Below, in pieces: positions 17,711 to 26,706 of a stretch of DNA of 64,000 nt (position 1 is the first letter of the stretch; each line of letters begins with the position of its first letter). This DNA comes from Bacillota bacterium. Lineage in GTDB: Bacteria > Bacillota > Clostridia > Acetivibrionales > DSM-1351. The position numbers and the translations under genes were made by a program. The notes under the pieces are model-generated. The model did no database searches. It had not been told where the DNA came from and saw only the letters and a program-made list of their open reading frames with translations. The stretch lies in the NCBI GenBank assembly GCA_023460955.1, contig JAEWOH010000070.1, positions 184,709 to 248,708 on the forward strand, given 5' to 3'.

Positions 17711-18622
17711 TTGTTAAAATCAGTAAGGTCATTATCAAGAAGTAAAAAGGAAGAGACTATTACTGCATACTTATTTCTACTACCTGTAATACTGCTTTGG
17801 TTGATATGGTTTTTAGTACCGACTATACAATCATTCTGTATAAGCTTCTATCAGTACAGTTTTGTCCAAGTATCTCAGAACCACTTTGTGGGGTTTGATA
17901 ATTTTTTTAAGGCCTTAACTGAACCTGATTTTTACCAGGCATTAAAACATACGCTGTTTTTAGCATTTGTAGCAGTTCCCGTTCAGAGTATAATAGCTTT
18001 ACTCTTAGCTATGGCACTAAATTGGAAAATTAGATTTAAGGGCGGATTCCGTACTATTTTTTATACGCCTTATGTGGTTTCAAGCATAGCAGTTACAACA
18101 GTATTTATGTACTTTTTTGTAATGGATACACCTGTAACCAAGTTTTTCTCGATATTTGGTATAGATAACACCACCTGGTATGCTGATTTTAAGCTATCTT
18201 TACCCTTTATAGCAATTATATATGTTTGGCAGCAAATTGGCTTCTATATTGTTATATTCTTAGCGGGACTACAGACAATACCCGTTGAATTACACGAATC
18301 GGGTAAGGTTGATGGGGCAGATTCCGTTAAAAGATTTTTCTATATAACGTTGCCAATGCTTAAACCAGTTGTTTTTTTAGTTCTAACTTTTGGAATGATC
18401 CAGGCGCTGCAGGTATTTGACCAGGTTGCCGCCGTTGCTCAAAATCAGCCGTTGGGTTCACCGGCAGGTGCGACAAGTACATTGGTGTCATACTTTTATG
18501 TACAGTCTTTCAAAAACTGGGACATGGGATATGGAAGTGCTATAGCAATATTATTATTCGTAGTAATTTTTATAGTCACCATGGTTCAGAAAAAGCTTCT
18601 TGACGAAGGCGCGGATAGTTAG
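17711..18622 (+). CDS. Sugar ABC transporter permease (MalF/UgpA type)
   Basis: About 303 residues with six hydrophobic segments and the EAA loop HESGKVDGADSVKRFFYITLP that docks the ATPase. The TTG at 17711 is preferred because GGAG lies 9 nt before it; an in-frame ATG at 17696 lacks a good site and would add five residues. It pairs with the second permease 11 bp downstream to form the membrane channel. No ATP-binding subunit gene occurs in the locus, so a shared MsmX/UgpC-type ATPase encoded elsewhere is implied. Confidence 0.9.
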   Translation: MLKSVRSLSRSKKEETITAYLFLLPVILLWLIWFLVPTIQSFCISFYQYSFVQVSQNHFVGFDNFFKALTEPDFYQALKHTLFLAFVAVPVQSIIALLLAMALNWKIRFKGGFRTIFYTPYVVSSIAVTTVFMYFFVMDTPVTKFFSIFGIDNTTWYADFKLSLPFIAIIYVWQQIGFYIVIFLAGLQTIPVELHESGKVDGADSVKRFFYITLPMLKPVVFLVLTFGMIQALQVFDQVAAVAQNQPLGSPAGATSTLVSYFYVQSFKNWDMGYGSAIAILLFVVIFIVTMVQKKLLDEGADS

Positions 18623-18633
18623 GAGAAAATCAT

Positions 18634-19443
18634 ATGAGAACATTATCGAAGTCTTTATTATATATTTTGCTTGGCTTATTATCACTAGTTTTTTTAATAC
18701 CCCTACTTTATGCACTTTATACTTCATTACTGCCGTTACAGTATGTAGACAAAGTTGTATCGGTTGACAAATTTACTTTTAGTAATTATATTAAACTATT
18801 TACCGATACCGAAATAGTTCAATGGTTTTTAAATACTGTCATAGTTACGGTTTTAACAGTACTGGGCAATGTAGTTCTGAATACAATGGCAGGTTACGCA
18901 CTAGCCAAGTTTAATTTTCCGGGAAAGAATTTAATTTTCATACTAGTTCTGGCAAGTATGATGATTCCATTTCAAATGATCATAACGCCTATGTATATCA
19001 TGGTTGCCAAATTACAATTGCATAATACGTTAGCAGGACTTATCCTTCCATTCCTGTACAATTGTTTGTATATATTCATGGCAAGACAATTCTTCATGAC
19101 TATTCCGAAAGAAATTGAGGAAGCGGCTACAATTGACGGGCTTAGCAAAGCAATGACTTTCTTCAAGATTATAGTGCCGCTCTCAGGGAATATAATAACG
19201 ACTATTATTATTTTAAATTTTACTTCAACCTGGAATTCATACCTCGTTCCTGCAACATTCATTAATGATAAGTCAAAATATTTACTTGTTGTAGGTTTAA
19301 GAACGGTTAACGATCAGTATTTTACACGACCTAATCTGGTTATGGCAGGAGTAATTTTAACAACATTACCGGTATTAATACTATTCCTGAAGTATCAGAA
19401 GCATTTCGTACAAGGAATTGCCACTACGGGAATAAAAGGGTAA
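18634..19443 (+). CDS. Sugar ABC transporter permease (MalG/UgpE type)
   Basis: A 269-residue membrane protein with six predicted helices. The EAA motif reads EEAATIDGLSKAMTFFKIIVP, and the C terminus FVQGIATTGIKG is typical of MalG/UgpE-type subunits. AGGAGAAAATC precedes the ATG. It forms a heterodimer with the upstream permease. Confidence 0.93.
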   Translation: MRTLSKSLLYILLGLLSLVFLIPLLYALYTSLLPLQYVDKVVSVDKFTFSNYIKLFTDTEIVQWFLNTVIVTVLTVLGNVVLNTMAGYALAKFNFPGKNLIFILVLASMMIPFQMIITPMYIMVAKLQLHNTLAGLILPFLYNCLYIFMARQFFMTIPKEIEEAATIDGLSKAMTFFKIIVPLSGNIITTIIILNFTSTWNSYLVPATFINDKSKYLLVVGLRTVNDQYFTRPNLVMAGVILTTLPVLILFLKYQKHFVQGIATTGIKG

Positions 19444-19477
19444 GTACATCTTAAGCGAAAAGAAAGGAAGAATATAC

Positions 19478-20755
19478 ATGAAAAAAATTTCTTTAGCACT
19501 GATAGGAGCCGGAGACAGAGGAATGCACTCCTACGCTCCATATGCAATACATAAACCACACGAAGTTGAATTTGTTGCTGTGGCTGAACCGGACCAGCAA
19601 AAACGTGAAGCCTTCAGAAAGCAGTTTGGGATTAGTGAAGATTGTTGCTTTACAGATTATAAAGACTTACTCGACAAGCCAAAGCTGGCTGACGGGGTCC
19701 TGGTTTGCCTTCAGGACAGAATGCATGTTGAACCGGCAATGCTGGCACTGGAAAAAGGTTATCATGTTATGCTGGAGAAACCAATGTCGGTTGATCCTGC
19801 CGAATGCATTAAAATTGGGAACTGTGCTGAACAGTATAATAAAATATTGGTGATTTGCCATGTTTTAAGGTATACACCCTTCTTTTCGACAATAAAAGAT
19901 TTAATTGATAAAAGAACTATTGGTGAACTGATCTCAATTCAACATAATGAAAATGTGAGCTATTGGCACCAGGCCCACAGTTACGTAAGAGGAAACTGGC
20001 GTAAAGCCGAAGAATCCAGTCCGATGATCCTGGCAAAATCCTGCCACGATTTGGATATTCTTCTTTGGTTGGTTGGAGCCGATTGTATTAAGCTTTCTTC
20101 TTTCGGATCGCTTTCCCATTTCAAGAAGGAAAATGCTCCTGAAGGAGCTCCGGAAAGATGTCTCCAGGGATGTCCTTCAGAAAGGGAATGCCCATACTAT
20201 GCTCCAAAAATCTACCTGACAAATAAAACAGAATGGCCTACATCGGTTATTTCATCTGATCTAAGTATAGCTGGAAGGCTGAACGCTCTGAAGAACGGAC
20301 CTTATGGAAGGTGTGTGTACCATTGTGATAATGATGTTGTAGACCACCAAGTAGTCAATATGGAATTTAAAAATGGTATTACAGCCGCTTTTACTATGTG
20401 TGCATTTACAAATGAAATGAGCAGAACGATTAAGCTTATGGGAACTAAAGGTGAGATCCGGGGTCATATGGAAAAGAACCAAATAGAAGTAATTGAGTTT
20501 GGAAATTCTAAAAAAACAACCATTGATCTCAATGTCGGTGTTGATATTCATGGACATGGCGGTGGTGATGAAAGGCTTATGGCTGACTTTATCAGCCTAA
20601 TAAGGGAAGAAAATAAAAATGGCCTTACCTCGGCTAAGAATTCGGTGCAAAGTCATCTGATGGCTTTTGCAGCTGAAAAATCAAGAATTGAGGGCAAGGT
20701 TATTAATTTGGAACAGTATATACAGCAGCTTAAGTCATGTGATAATTGTCTGTGA
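19478..20755 (+). CDS. Gfo/Idh/MocA-family oxidoreductase
   Basis: A 425-residue NAD(P)-dependent enzyme. The Rossmann motif LIGAGDRGMHSYAP is at residues 6-19, and the family signature EKPMSVDP (catalytic Lys) lies near residue 107. The C-terminal alpha/beta domain carries a four-Cys segment CLQGCPSERECPY near residues 230-242 that could hold a metal or stabilise the fold. The family oxidises sugars or, as in GH109-like members, uses transient oxidation to cleave or epimerise them. It is the last gene of the importer operon, so the imported sugar or a product is its likely substrate. Confidence 0.9.
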   Translation: MKKISLALIGAGDRGMHSYAPYAIHKPHEVEFVAVAEPDQQKREAFRKQFGISEDCCFTDYKDLLDKPKLADGVLVCLQDRMHVEPAMLALEKGYHVMLEKPMSVDPAECIKIGNCAEQYNKILVICHVLRYTPFFSTIKDLIDKRTIGELISIQHNENVSYWHQAHSYVRGNWRKAEESSPMILAKSCHDLDILLWLVGADCIKLSSFGSLSHFKKENAPEGAPERCLQGCPSERECPYYAPKIYLTNKTEWPTSVISSDLSIAGRLNALKNGPYGRCVYHCDNDVVDHQVVNMEFKNGITAAFTMCAFTNEMSRTIKLMGTKGEIRGHMEKNQIEVIEFGNSKKTTIDLNVGVDIHGHGGGDERLMADFISLIREENKNGLTSAKNSVQSHLMAFAAEKSRIEGKVINLEQYIQQLKSCDNCL

Positions 20756-20868
20756 CCAGCGTGCTTATACTGCACAAAAGTAAAGAATATAGCATATTAT
20801 TCTATGGTTTAGGAAGACAAGGTTAAAGTATTGTGGACAACGGAAGTTGATAAAAATATATAGTTAAT

Positions 20869-20911
20869 AAAATAGGGATCGATGCTTTAGATGGCATCTA
20901 TCCCTATTTTT
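20869..20911. terminator. Bidirectional terminator between convergent operons
   Basis: AAAATAGGGAT pairs with ATCCCTATTTT, with an inner GATGC/GCATC stem. A-rich left and T-rich right flanks serve both the oxidoreductase and the PIG-L gene. Confidence 0.8.
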
Positions 20912-20925
20912 AGTCCTATCTGTTT

Positions 20926-21774
20926 TTAAAGTACACTGGTAAGTCTGTTTTTAACGTCTGTCTTAAATCTTTCGATATATCCGAAGATATAATCCATTAT
21001 GTCCATGTCTGGATTCTGGATTAAAGGAGTCAAATCCATTGCATACATCAGGGAAGAGGCCGTATCTGTTCCGTGCGAAGCATAGTAGGTGGCATTAGCC
21101 AATCTTCTGCCTGTTGTCGCGAGATCATATCTTTTTCCGCCGCATATCTGGGAATCAAATACACCAAGAAGTGAGGCGGCTATATTGGGGTGTGCGGAAA
21201 CATCGAAGACTGCCTTTTCATCATCATTCACCCAATCAAGGCCTCTCCAGACTTCACAGCCATACAGCTTTTCCGGTTGAACATCAGCAGGCAGCTCTCT
21301 TAATGCGTGGATAACCTTTGTAACAACACCTAGATGTGTGTCGTGCTTATCTGCAAGGTTATGTGTGTAAATAACCTTTGGCTTGGCATAAGCAATCAAG
21401 TCTTTGAGTTCATTTATTACATCTGTATTTTTGGGGTCCTTTACATCAGCACTGGGATAATCCAGCAAGGTTAAGGCTCCATACTCACCAACAAAGGCAG
21501 CCTTTTTTTGTTCGAGCTTTCTGACAGTTTGCATTTGTTCATCAGTATATGCAGCATACAGGCTATCCCTAGGGCTGCCTGCACCGTTTGTAACAACTAC
21601 TGAATAAAACCATTTATCCTCTTTGCCGAAGCAATTCAGAATACCATCCTGTGCCATGAACTCAATATCGTCCTGGTGTGCTGCAATAGCCATATGCGTA
21701 GTTCTGCTAATAGCTTCATCCAACTTCTTGTTATCAGGAATGTAGAATTCAGCGCCTTTATTCTTTAATTTCAT
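20926..21774 (-). CDS. PIG-L family deacetylase
   Basis: A 282-residue protein with the LmbE/PIG-L zinc motif AIAAHQDDIEF near residue 31 (AHxDD) and the second site HNLADKHDTHLG near residue 140. The family removes acetyl groups from N-acetylglucosamine-type substrates such as GlcNAc-PI, GlcNAc-inositol and chitobiose. There is no signal peptide, so it acts in the cytosol. It is the third gene of the SIS - ROK-like - PIG-L operon (22-bp gap, GGGAGTG site), which favours deacetylation of an imported N-acetyl amino sugar. The substrate is inferred. Confidence 0.9.
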   Translation of the reverse strand: MKLKNKGAEFYIPDNKKLDEAISRTTHMAIAAHQDDIEFMAQDGILNCFGKEDKWFYSVVVTNGAGSPRDSLYAAYTDEQMQTVRKLEQKKAAFVGEYGALTLLDYPSADVKDPKNTDVINELKDLIAYAKPKVIYTHNLADKHDTHLGVVTKVIHALRELPADVQPEKLYGCEVWRGLDWVNDDEKAVFDVSAHPNIAASLLGVFDSQICGGKRYDLATTGRRLANATYYASHGTDTASSLMYAMDLTPLIQNPDMDIMDYIFGYIERFKTDVKNRLTSVL

Positions 21775-21796
21775 TTATATCACTCCCTTGTATGTG

Positions 21797-23191
21797 TTAT
21801 GAAATTTCGGGTAGACTTGCAGCGGTAATTGCCTGGCTCACTCCTCTATTTGAGTCATCCGGCAGATGCAGGATGATTTCAGAAGCCAACTCCGGAAACT
21901 CTATATCTAACACCGTTCTAGCTGTGCTAAGTATAATATTTCCTCCCTCATCTGAGGTTACACCGCCAAGTAAAAGCACGTGCTTTATATCATAAAAATC
22001 AGCATAATAAGCAATTGTATAGCCGAGATAAACACCTATTGAATTGAAAATGTCCTTTGCCCGTTGGTCTCCGTTTGTAAGTAATTCTTGTACCGTTCTG
22101 AACATGTCAGCTGGAGTCATATTTTCATCAAAGATAATCCCGGCAGCCAAGGCAAGCTTAATAACCCCATCTTGTGACAAATACTTGACTCCGCAGCCAT
22201 AATCTCCAGACCACTCATCAACCACTGCTTTCGTGTTAAAATCTATAGGTACAAATGCCAACTCATTGAGCCAGCCAGTAATATTTCCGTTTGAATCAAT
22301 ATAACCGCCAGCTTCACTTGTACCCATGGAAATCCCTAAAATTCTGGTATCATTAAGGTTCATGGCTCCCGTCAGAGCTGTAACATCCCCGTCGTTTGCA
22401 ACTTCCAGCGGTATAGAGCCCAACTTCTCTTGAATATCAAGAAACATGTTACGAACCTTCTTTTCGAAAAGCTCTTGAGGAACCATTAGAAAAAGAGAGG
22501 CAATCATGATACGATTATTGATAAAAATACCTGCCGAACTGACGCCAACTGCATCTACTTTAGGCATACAGGCGGCTGCAGACTTCAAAGCTTTTAAAAT
22601 CTCATTATAATGATAGTCAGGATTACTGTTGAGCTTGGGTTGCCAAAGAAGCTTTTCAGTATGTACTGTGGTCCCATTTACTACAGCAGATACCTTTAGA
22701 GCACTGCCTCCTGCATCAAGCCCGATACGACAGCCATTTTTTTGGTGTCTTATGGCTTTTGTATTTTCTTTAGGTTCCGGAACCTTATCGAAATCGGTTA
22801 TTTCAACAACAAACGGTTTTTCATATATTCGGCTCATAAACCCTGCATCGAACTCCCTTTCTCCGCCGGGTTTATATATTGCTTTAATATATTCGCCCAC
22901 ATAGGAAGGACCGCCGATTATAATCTTCCAGCCGCCCCGTATCCATAGGAGGGACTTGACTAAACGCTCCACATACAGCATGTTTGCCTCAACCGTATGC
23001 GGGGCTTCATCGAAAATCTGAGTAGTGTATGTTGAGACGAGTCCGTCGCTTCGCTCAATCGCAATAGTTATGGGAACTGCTTTACCGGTCGACTTAACAG
23101 CGTTAAGAAAAACACGGTTTTCAAGAGCAGCAGGACGGAACTCTTTATCTAAAACCGGAACAAATTTAGGGCTTGATTGAATAATAGCCAT
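21797..23191 (-). CDS. ROK-like sugar kinase with an extra N-terminal domain
   Basis: A 464-residue protein. Residues ~150-464 show the actin-like ATPase fold: phosphate-1 motif RIGLDAGGSALKVSAVV, catalytic-base region VANDGDVTALTGAM, phosphate-2 GISMGTSEAGGY and a late LLLGGVTSDEGG. No ROK-type zinc motif (CxCGxxGC) is seen, and the usual kinase is only ~300 residues. The first ~150 residues (including IAIERSDGLVSTYTTQIF and WIRGGWKIIIGGPSYVGEY) are not a domain I recognise. It lies between the SIS and PIG-L genes with 13- and 22-bp gaps. Phosphorylation of an amino sugar is the simplest role; a regulatory role is possible. Confidence 0.75.
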   Translation of the reverse strand: MAIIQSSPKFVPVLDKEFRPAALENRVFLNAVKSTGKAVPITIAIERSDGLVSTYTTQIFDEAPHTVEANMLYVERLVKSLLWIRGGWKIIIGGPSYVGEYIKAIYKPGGEREFDAGFMSRIYEKPFVVEITDFDKVPEPKENTKAIRHQKNGCRIGLDAGGSALKVSAVVNGTTVHTEKLLWQPKLNSNPDYHYNEILKALKSAAACMPKVDAVGVSSAGIFINNRIMIASLFLMVPQELFEKKVRNMFLDIQEKLGSIPLEVANDGDVTALTGAMNLNDTRILGISMGTSEAGGYIDSNGNITGWLNELAFVPIDFNTKAVVDEWSGDYGCGVKYLSQDGVIKLALAAGIIFDENMTPADMFRTVQELLTNGDQRAKDIFNSIGVYLGYTIAYYADFYDIKHVLLLGGVTSDEGGNIILSTARTVLDIEFPELASEIILHLPDDSNRGVSQAITAASLPEIS

Positions 23192-23204
23192 AATATATCT
23201 CCTA

Positions 23205-24245
23205 TTACTTGGTAATTGTTACTTTATTAAGACCTCTTGGACTGTCTGGATTTAAGCCTTTTGTTAGAGCCAGGCTGCATGCAAACATTTGGGCTATAAC
23301 TACATTATAAAACGGGGAAATCATATCGTTTTTAGTTTGTGGAATTTCAAACGAACAGTTGCCCATTTCAAGTACTTCTTTATTATTAGAAATAACTATA
23401 ATTTCGGCCTGGCATTCCTTCAACTTGTTAATCATTTCAATTATATCTTTCAAAGCTGGTCCTTCAGGTGCATAAACAAATACCGGCATATCCTTGTCAA
23501 TCATCGCAAATGGGCCGTGGTGGAAATCAGATACAGCATAGGCTTTAGCACGGACATATGAAGTTTCCTGGATTTTCAGTGCTGCTTCAAGAGCTATAGG
23601 ATAATTCATACCTCTGGTAAGAACAAAACACTCATTCATGTAAAGATATCGTTCAGCCTTGTTTGTAATATACTTTGCAGAAGTTTCTATGACATTGTTG
23701 ATATTCTGCGGAATAAAAGACAATTCCTTCTTCATATCATCATTGCCGGACCATGCTGCGACCAGCAAAGCTATAAGGTATAGCTGTGACGTAAAGGTTT
23801 TTGTCGCAGCCACACTTTTTTCAAGACCTGCATTGCAATATAAATGAAACCTTGCTTCAGTAGCAAGGGGAGATTGATCATCGTTAGTGATAGTAATCGT
23901 TGTTGCTCCGGATTGATTTGCACTTATTATAACCTCAAGTACGTCAGCGGCCTTGCCGGACTGGGAAATTCCTATTACAAGGCTGTTCTTTAGATTTAAA
24001 CTCTTTCCGTACATAGTAAATATTGACGGAGCGGCCAATGCTACTGGTATTCCCATACAATATTCGATAATGTATTTTGCATATACTCCTGCATGGTCTG
24101 AAGTACCTCTTGCTGCAATTACTACAGAATCAATCTGTTGTTCTTTCAAGTGATCGGTTATTTTTGAAATAACTCCTTCACTTTCTCTCTTACACCTTTC
24201 TAAAACATTTGGTTGCTCTAATATTTCCTGCCACATTTTGGTCAT
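23205..24245 (-). CDS. SIS-domain sugar-phosphate isomerase/deaminase (GlmS/NagB-II-like)
   Basis: A 346-residue protein with two SIS domains and no glutaminase domain. Motifs are VVIAARGTSDHAGVYAKY, VIGISQSGKAADVLE, EKSVAATKTFTSQLYL, ECFVLTRGMNYPIALEAALK and DFHHGPFAMI. These match the C-terminal half of GlmS and stand-alone deaminases such as NagB-II, AgaS and FrlB-type enzymes, which convert amino-sugar phosphates to keto-sugar phosphates and ammonia. It is the first gene of the three-gene operon, behind a promoter with a GntR-type operator. Which amino sugar it uses cannot be read from sequence. Confidence 0.88.
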   Translation of the reverse strand: MTKMWQEILEQPNVLERCKRESEGVISKITDHLKEQQIDSVVIAARGTSDHAGVYAKYIIEYCMGIPVALAAPSIFTMYGKSLNLKNSLVIGISQSGKAADVLEVIISANQSGATTITITNDDQSPLATEARFHLYCNAGLEKSVAATKTFTSQLYLIALLVAAWSGNDDMKKELSFIPQNINNVIETSAKYITNKAERYLYMNECFVLTRGMNYPIALEAALKIQETSYVRAKAYAVSDFHHGPFAMIDKDMPVFVYAPEGPALKDIIEMINKLKECQAEIIVISNNKEVLEMGNCSFEIPQTKNDMISPFYNVVIAQMFACSLALTKGLNPDSPRGLNKVTITK

Positions 24246-24297
24246 AACTATTCCTCACTATCCTAAAGTATTTGTTTTTATATTATCTACATGTATA

Positions 24298-24348
24298 GAG
24301 GTATATACCAGTTAACTATAATTTAGCATCTGACCATTACAAAGTCAA
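24298..24348 (-). promoter_or_regulatory. Promoter with GntR (HutC/NagR-type) operator for the SIS operon
   Basis: On the minus strand TTGACT (24348-24343) and TAAATT (24325-24320) are spaced 17 bp apart. Immediately downstream lies AACTGGTATATACCTC (24313-24298), with the perfect core GGTATATACC. It resembles the ACTGGTCTAGACCA-type sites of amino-sugar GntR repressors. The GntR gene lies just upstream on the same strand. Confidence 0.78.
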
Positions 24349-24383
24349 GCTGATTTTGTGGATTAACTAATAACAAGTTACCT

Positions 24384-24414
24384 AGGCAAAGGTCTTCTAC
24401 CGAAACCTTTGCCT
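24384..24414 (-). terminator. Terminator after the GntR gene
   Basis: AGGCAAAGGT pairs with ACCTTTGCCT around an 11-nt loop just beyond the GntR stop codon. The following minus-strand sequence is only moderately T-rich, so some read-through is possible. Confidence 0.6.
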
Positions 24415-24416
24415 GA

Positions 24417-25151
24417 TTATTGAGGATTTTTATTATTATAGACCAGAACATTGTATTTATATTCATCAGAACGGTATTTAGAGTTTTCATAAAGTAATTT
24501 TAGGTTGGAATTAGTATAAATAATTGCACTGATTTTCAAAACAGGAGTACCTGAGGCGATTTTCAGCAGTTCTCTGTCTTCAACAGAGGCTTTGCTAGCC
24601 TCAATAACATTGTCAAGGTAATCTATATTATAAGAGTATTGTTCTGTCAATACCTTGTACAAAGACTCTGTCAAGTCATGCTTATCCAAATTGGGACAGT
24701 ACTTCTCCGGAATAAAATTTTCCTCTATTGCCACAGGAATATCGTTGGCAAATCTCAATCTTTTCAAATTGTAAACCAGATCGTTGTCTTCCAGCTCAAG
24801 CGTTTTTAGAATATTGGCGGGTACTTTTATCTTTTCAAGCCTTAGAACTTTTGTCGTGGGCAGCATGCCCTTGTTCTTGACAGTTTGAGAAAAACTCGCG
24901 ATATTTTTCTGTGCTATCTTGGATTTTGCAACAAAAGTTCCTTTCCCTCTTTCCCTGAATAATGTCCCTTCCTGCACCAATTGTGTAAGTGCCTGGCGCA
25001 CAGTCATACGACTGATACCTAAGGAATCGCTCAATTCTCTCTCGGAGGGTATGAGAGAATTTTCAGCGTACTCACCACTGTTTATCTTCTCGATAATTTT
25101 GTTCTTTAGCTGATAGTAAGCAGGAATGGGGCTTTTTTTATCAATAAACAT
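24417..25151 (-). CDS. GntR-family repressor, HutC/UTRA subfamily
   Basis: A 244-residue regulator. Residues ~8-75 are the GntR winged helix (PAYYQLKNKIIEKINSGEY; PSERELSDSLGISRMTVRQA; LFRERGKGTFVAK). Residues ~95-235 form a UTRA ligand-binding domain, which in NagR, DasR and FrlR binds phosphorylated amino sugars or related compounds. The dyad at 24298-24313, next to the downstream SIS operon promoter, is its probable target. The predicted effector is the phospho-sugar that the SIS protein uses. Confidence 0.92.
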   Translation of the reverse strand: MFIDKKSPIPAYYQLKNKIIEKINSGEYAENSLIPSERELSDSLGISRMTVRQALTQLVQEGTLFRERGKGTFVAKSKIAQKNIASFSQTVKNKGMLPTTKVLRLEKIKVPANILKTLELEDNDLVYNLKRLRFANDIPVAIEENFIPEKYCPNLDKHDLTESLYKVLTEQYSYNIDYLDNVIEASKASVEDRELLKIASGTPVLKISAIIYTNSNLKLLYENSKYRSDEYKYNVLVYNNKNPQ

Positions 25152-25221
25152 TTTTCACGCCTTTATTCTCACATATTTTACAAACATCTTCTGAAAAAAT
25201 ATTAACATATAATAATGAAAA

Positions 25222-25248
25222 AGGCTACTGGAGAATATCCAGTAGCCT
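25222..25248 (-). terminator. Terminator after the FAD oxidoreductase gene
   Basis: AGGCTACTGG pairs perfectly with CCAGTAGCCT around a 7-nt loop, and the minus-strand continuation is TTTTTCATTATT. It closes the LacI - FAD oxidoreductase transcript. Confidence 0.85.
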
Positions 25249-25269
25249 GATTTCTGTAAGAACTTTAAC

Positions 25270-26637
25270 CTATAGCATTAAAATTGCCTTTTCTTTTTGA
25301 AGTATTTCTCTAACTTCTGTACTGCTTACTGAAGCGGGTAGAATACCTTTTTGAACGGAGAGTGAAGCGCACACACCTGCAGCTTGTCCGATAGCCATAC
25401 AGGTAGTCATAACACGGGCACTGGCTAACGAAGGTGCATCCATTGAAATACATCTCCCACTGAGTACCAAATTACTGATGTCACTGCTGATAAGACTGCC
25501 AAGAGGAATACCATAAGGCCCTTCAAGATCAATAAGGTCAGTAGAACTGTTGAGACCGCTGTGAATATCAACTTTGTAGGAACCAAGTGCAATACTGTCC
25601 TCTGGAATGGCTCCTTTGGTAACGTTGTCTATGGTCAGCCTTTTAATACCTGAGAAACGGCGCGTTTCACGAATACCGATGGTGCTGTTGATATATGAAA
25701 CGTATGTATTCTCAAAGCCTGGTATATATTTGTTAAGGAATTCTGAAATATTTACGATTTGCTTCATTCCTTCTTCGCCGCCACGGGTCAGATCCTTCAA
25801 ATCTGTTCCATCAAAGTTTAATATACGTGTTGCATTGATACAAATCTGACCGGGGTGAGTTGTCTTAATGTAGATAAGAGTGTCTCTCTTGAACGGATTA
25901 ATATTTTGTTCGCTCATTTTTGAAAGAGTACTTCTTAATCCAAGAAAAACATAGCCCGGGTGGCTTCTGAAAAATGGTACATCATATCCATTGGAAACAT
26001 TCATACTTTCTGCAGGAATCAAATCCTCAGGGTGCTGCTCTAAGAATTCCCAGAACTTCTCTTCATTAAAATTGCTCAGAGTAAAAAGTAGGGAAGGGGG
26101 CTGTAAAACACCTGTATCCTGCTGGCCCTTTTCATAAGTTGCACCGGCAAGATATGCAACATCGCCGTCGCCTGTACCATCTATATATACAGACGCCCTA
26201 ATGTCGTAACGTGTACCTTTACCCATAAGGTATATCCTATCAATACGACCATTTATAACATTTACATCTACGACTTCACTGTGGAGCAAAACCTGAACGC
26301 CAGCTTCTCTCAACATCTCAAAGGCAAGGACTTTCATCATTTCGGAATCAATGATTGTAACGGAATTGTGCAAAGGGCAGCGGTTATGACCAAGGCAGGC
26401 ACCACGCAAGGTTAATCTATCTACAATTTCTTGAGCGATACCACCTGTTACCTGGTTTCCGTTTTTATCGAGAAAACCTAGCAAAGGTAGTCCCGATGAC
26501 ATATTACCTCCAAGGTATTCGTTGCGTTCCGCAAGAAAAACTCGGGCACCGTTTCTGGCCGCTGCCAATGCTGCAGCAATACCGGCAGGTCCGCCTCCGA
26601 TGACAGCAACATCGCATTCTAGTTGTTGAATATTCAT
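25270..26637 (-). CDS. FAD-dependent oxidoreductase (FAD_oxidored family)
   Basis: A 455-residue flavoprotein with the N-terminal motif AVIGGGPAGIAAALAAARNG and the ribose-binding AERNEYLGGNMSSG. The family signature VYIDGTGDGDVAYLAGATYEKG is near residue 155, and the C-terminal FAD contact NLVLSGRCISMDAPSLASARVM near residue 400. Family members often stand in sugar and glycoside catabolic loci of Clostridia and Bacteroidetes without assigned substrates. It is encoded downstream of the LacI gene (69-bp gap) and probably shares its transcript. It has no signal peptide, so it is cytosolic. Confidence 0.88.
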   Translation of the reverse strand: MNIQQLECDVAVIGGGPAGIAAALAAARNGARVFLAERNEYLGGNMSSGLPLLGFLDKNGNQVTGGIAQEIVDRLTLRGACLGHNRCPLHNSVTIIDSEMMKVLAFEMLREAGVQVLLHSEVVDVNVINGRIDRIYLMGKGTRYDIRASVYIDGTGDGDVAYLAGATYEKGQQDTGVLQPPSLLFTLSNFNEEKFWEFLEQHPEDLIPAESMNVSNGYDVPFFRSHPGYVFLGLRSTLSKMSEQNINPFKRDTLIYIKTTHPGQICINATRILNFDGTDLKDLTRGGEEGMKQIVNISEFLNKYIPGFENTYVSYINSTIGIRETRRFSGIKRLTIDNVTKGAIPEDSIALGSYKVDIHSGLNSSTDLIDLEGPYGIPLGSLISSDISNLVLSGRCISMDAPSLASARVMTTCMAIGQAAGVCASLSVQKGILPASVSSTEVREILQKEKAILML

Positions 26638-26706
26638 AAATTAATAATCTCCTCTCTCGTTTTGAATAAATTGTTATTATTTAAATAGTTATGTTGTAAT
26701 AAAAAA

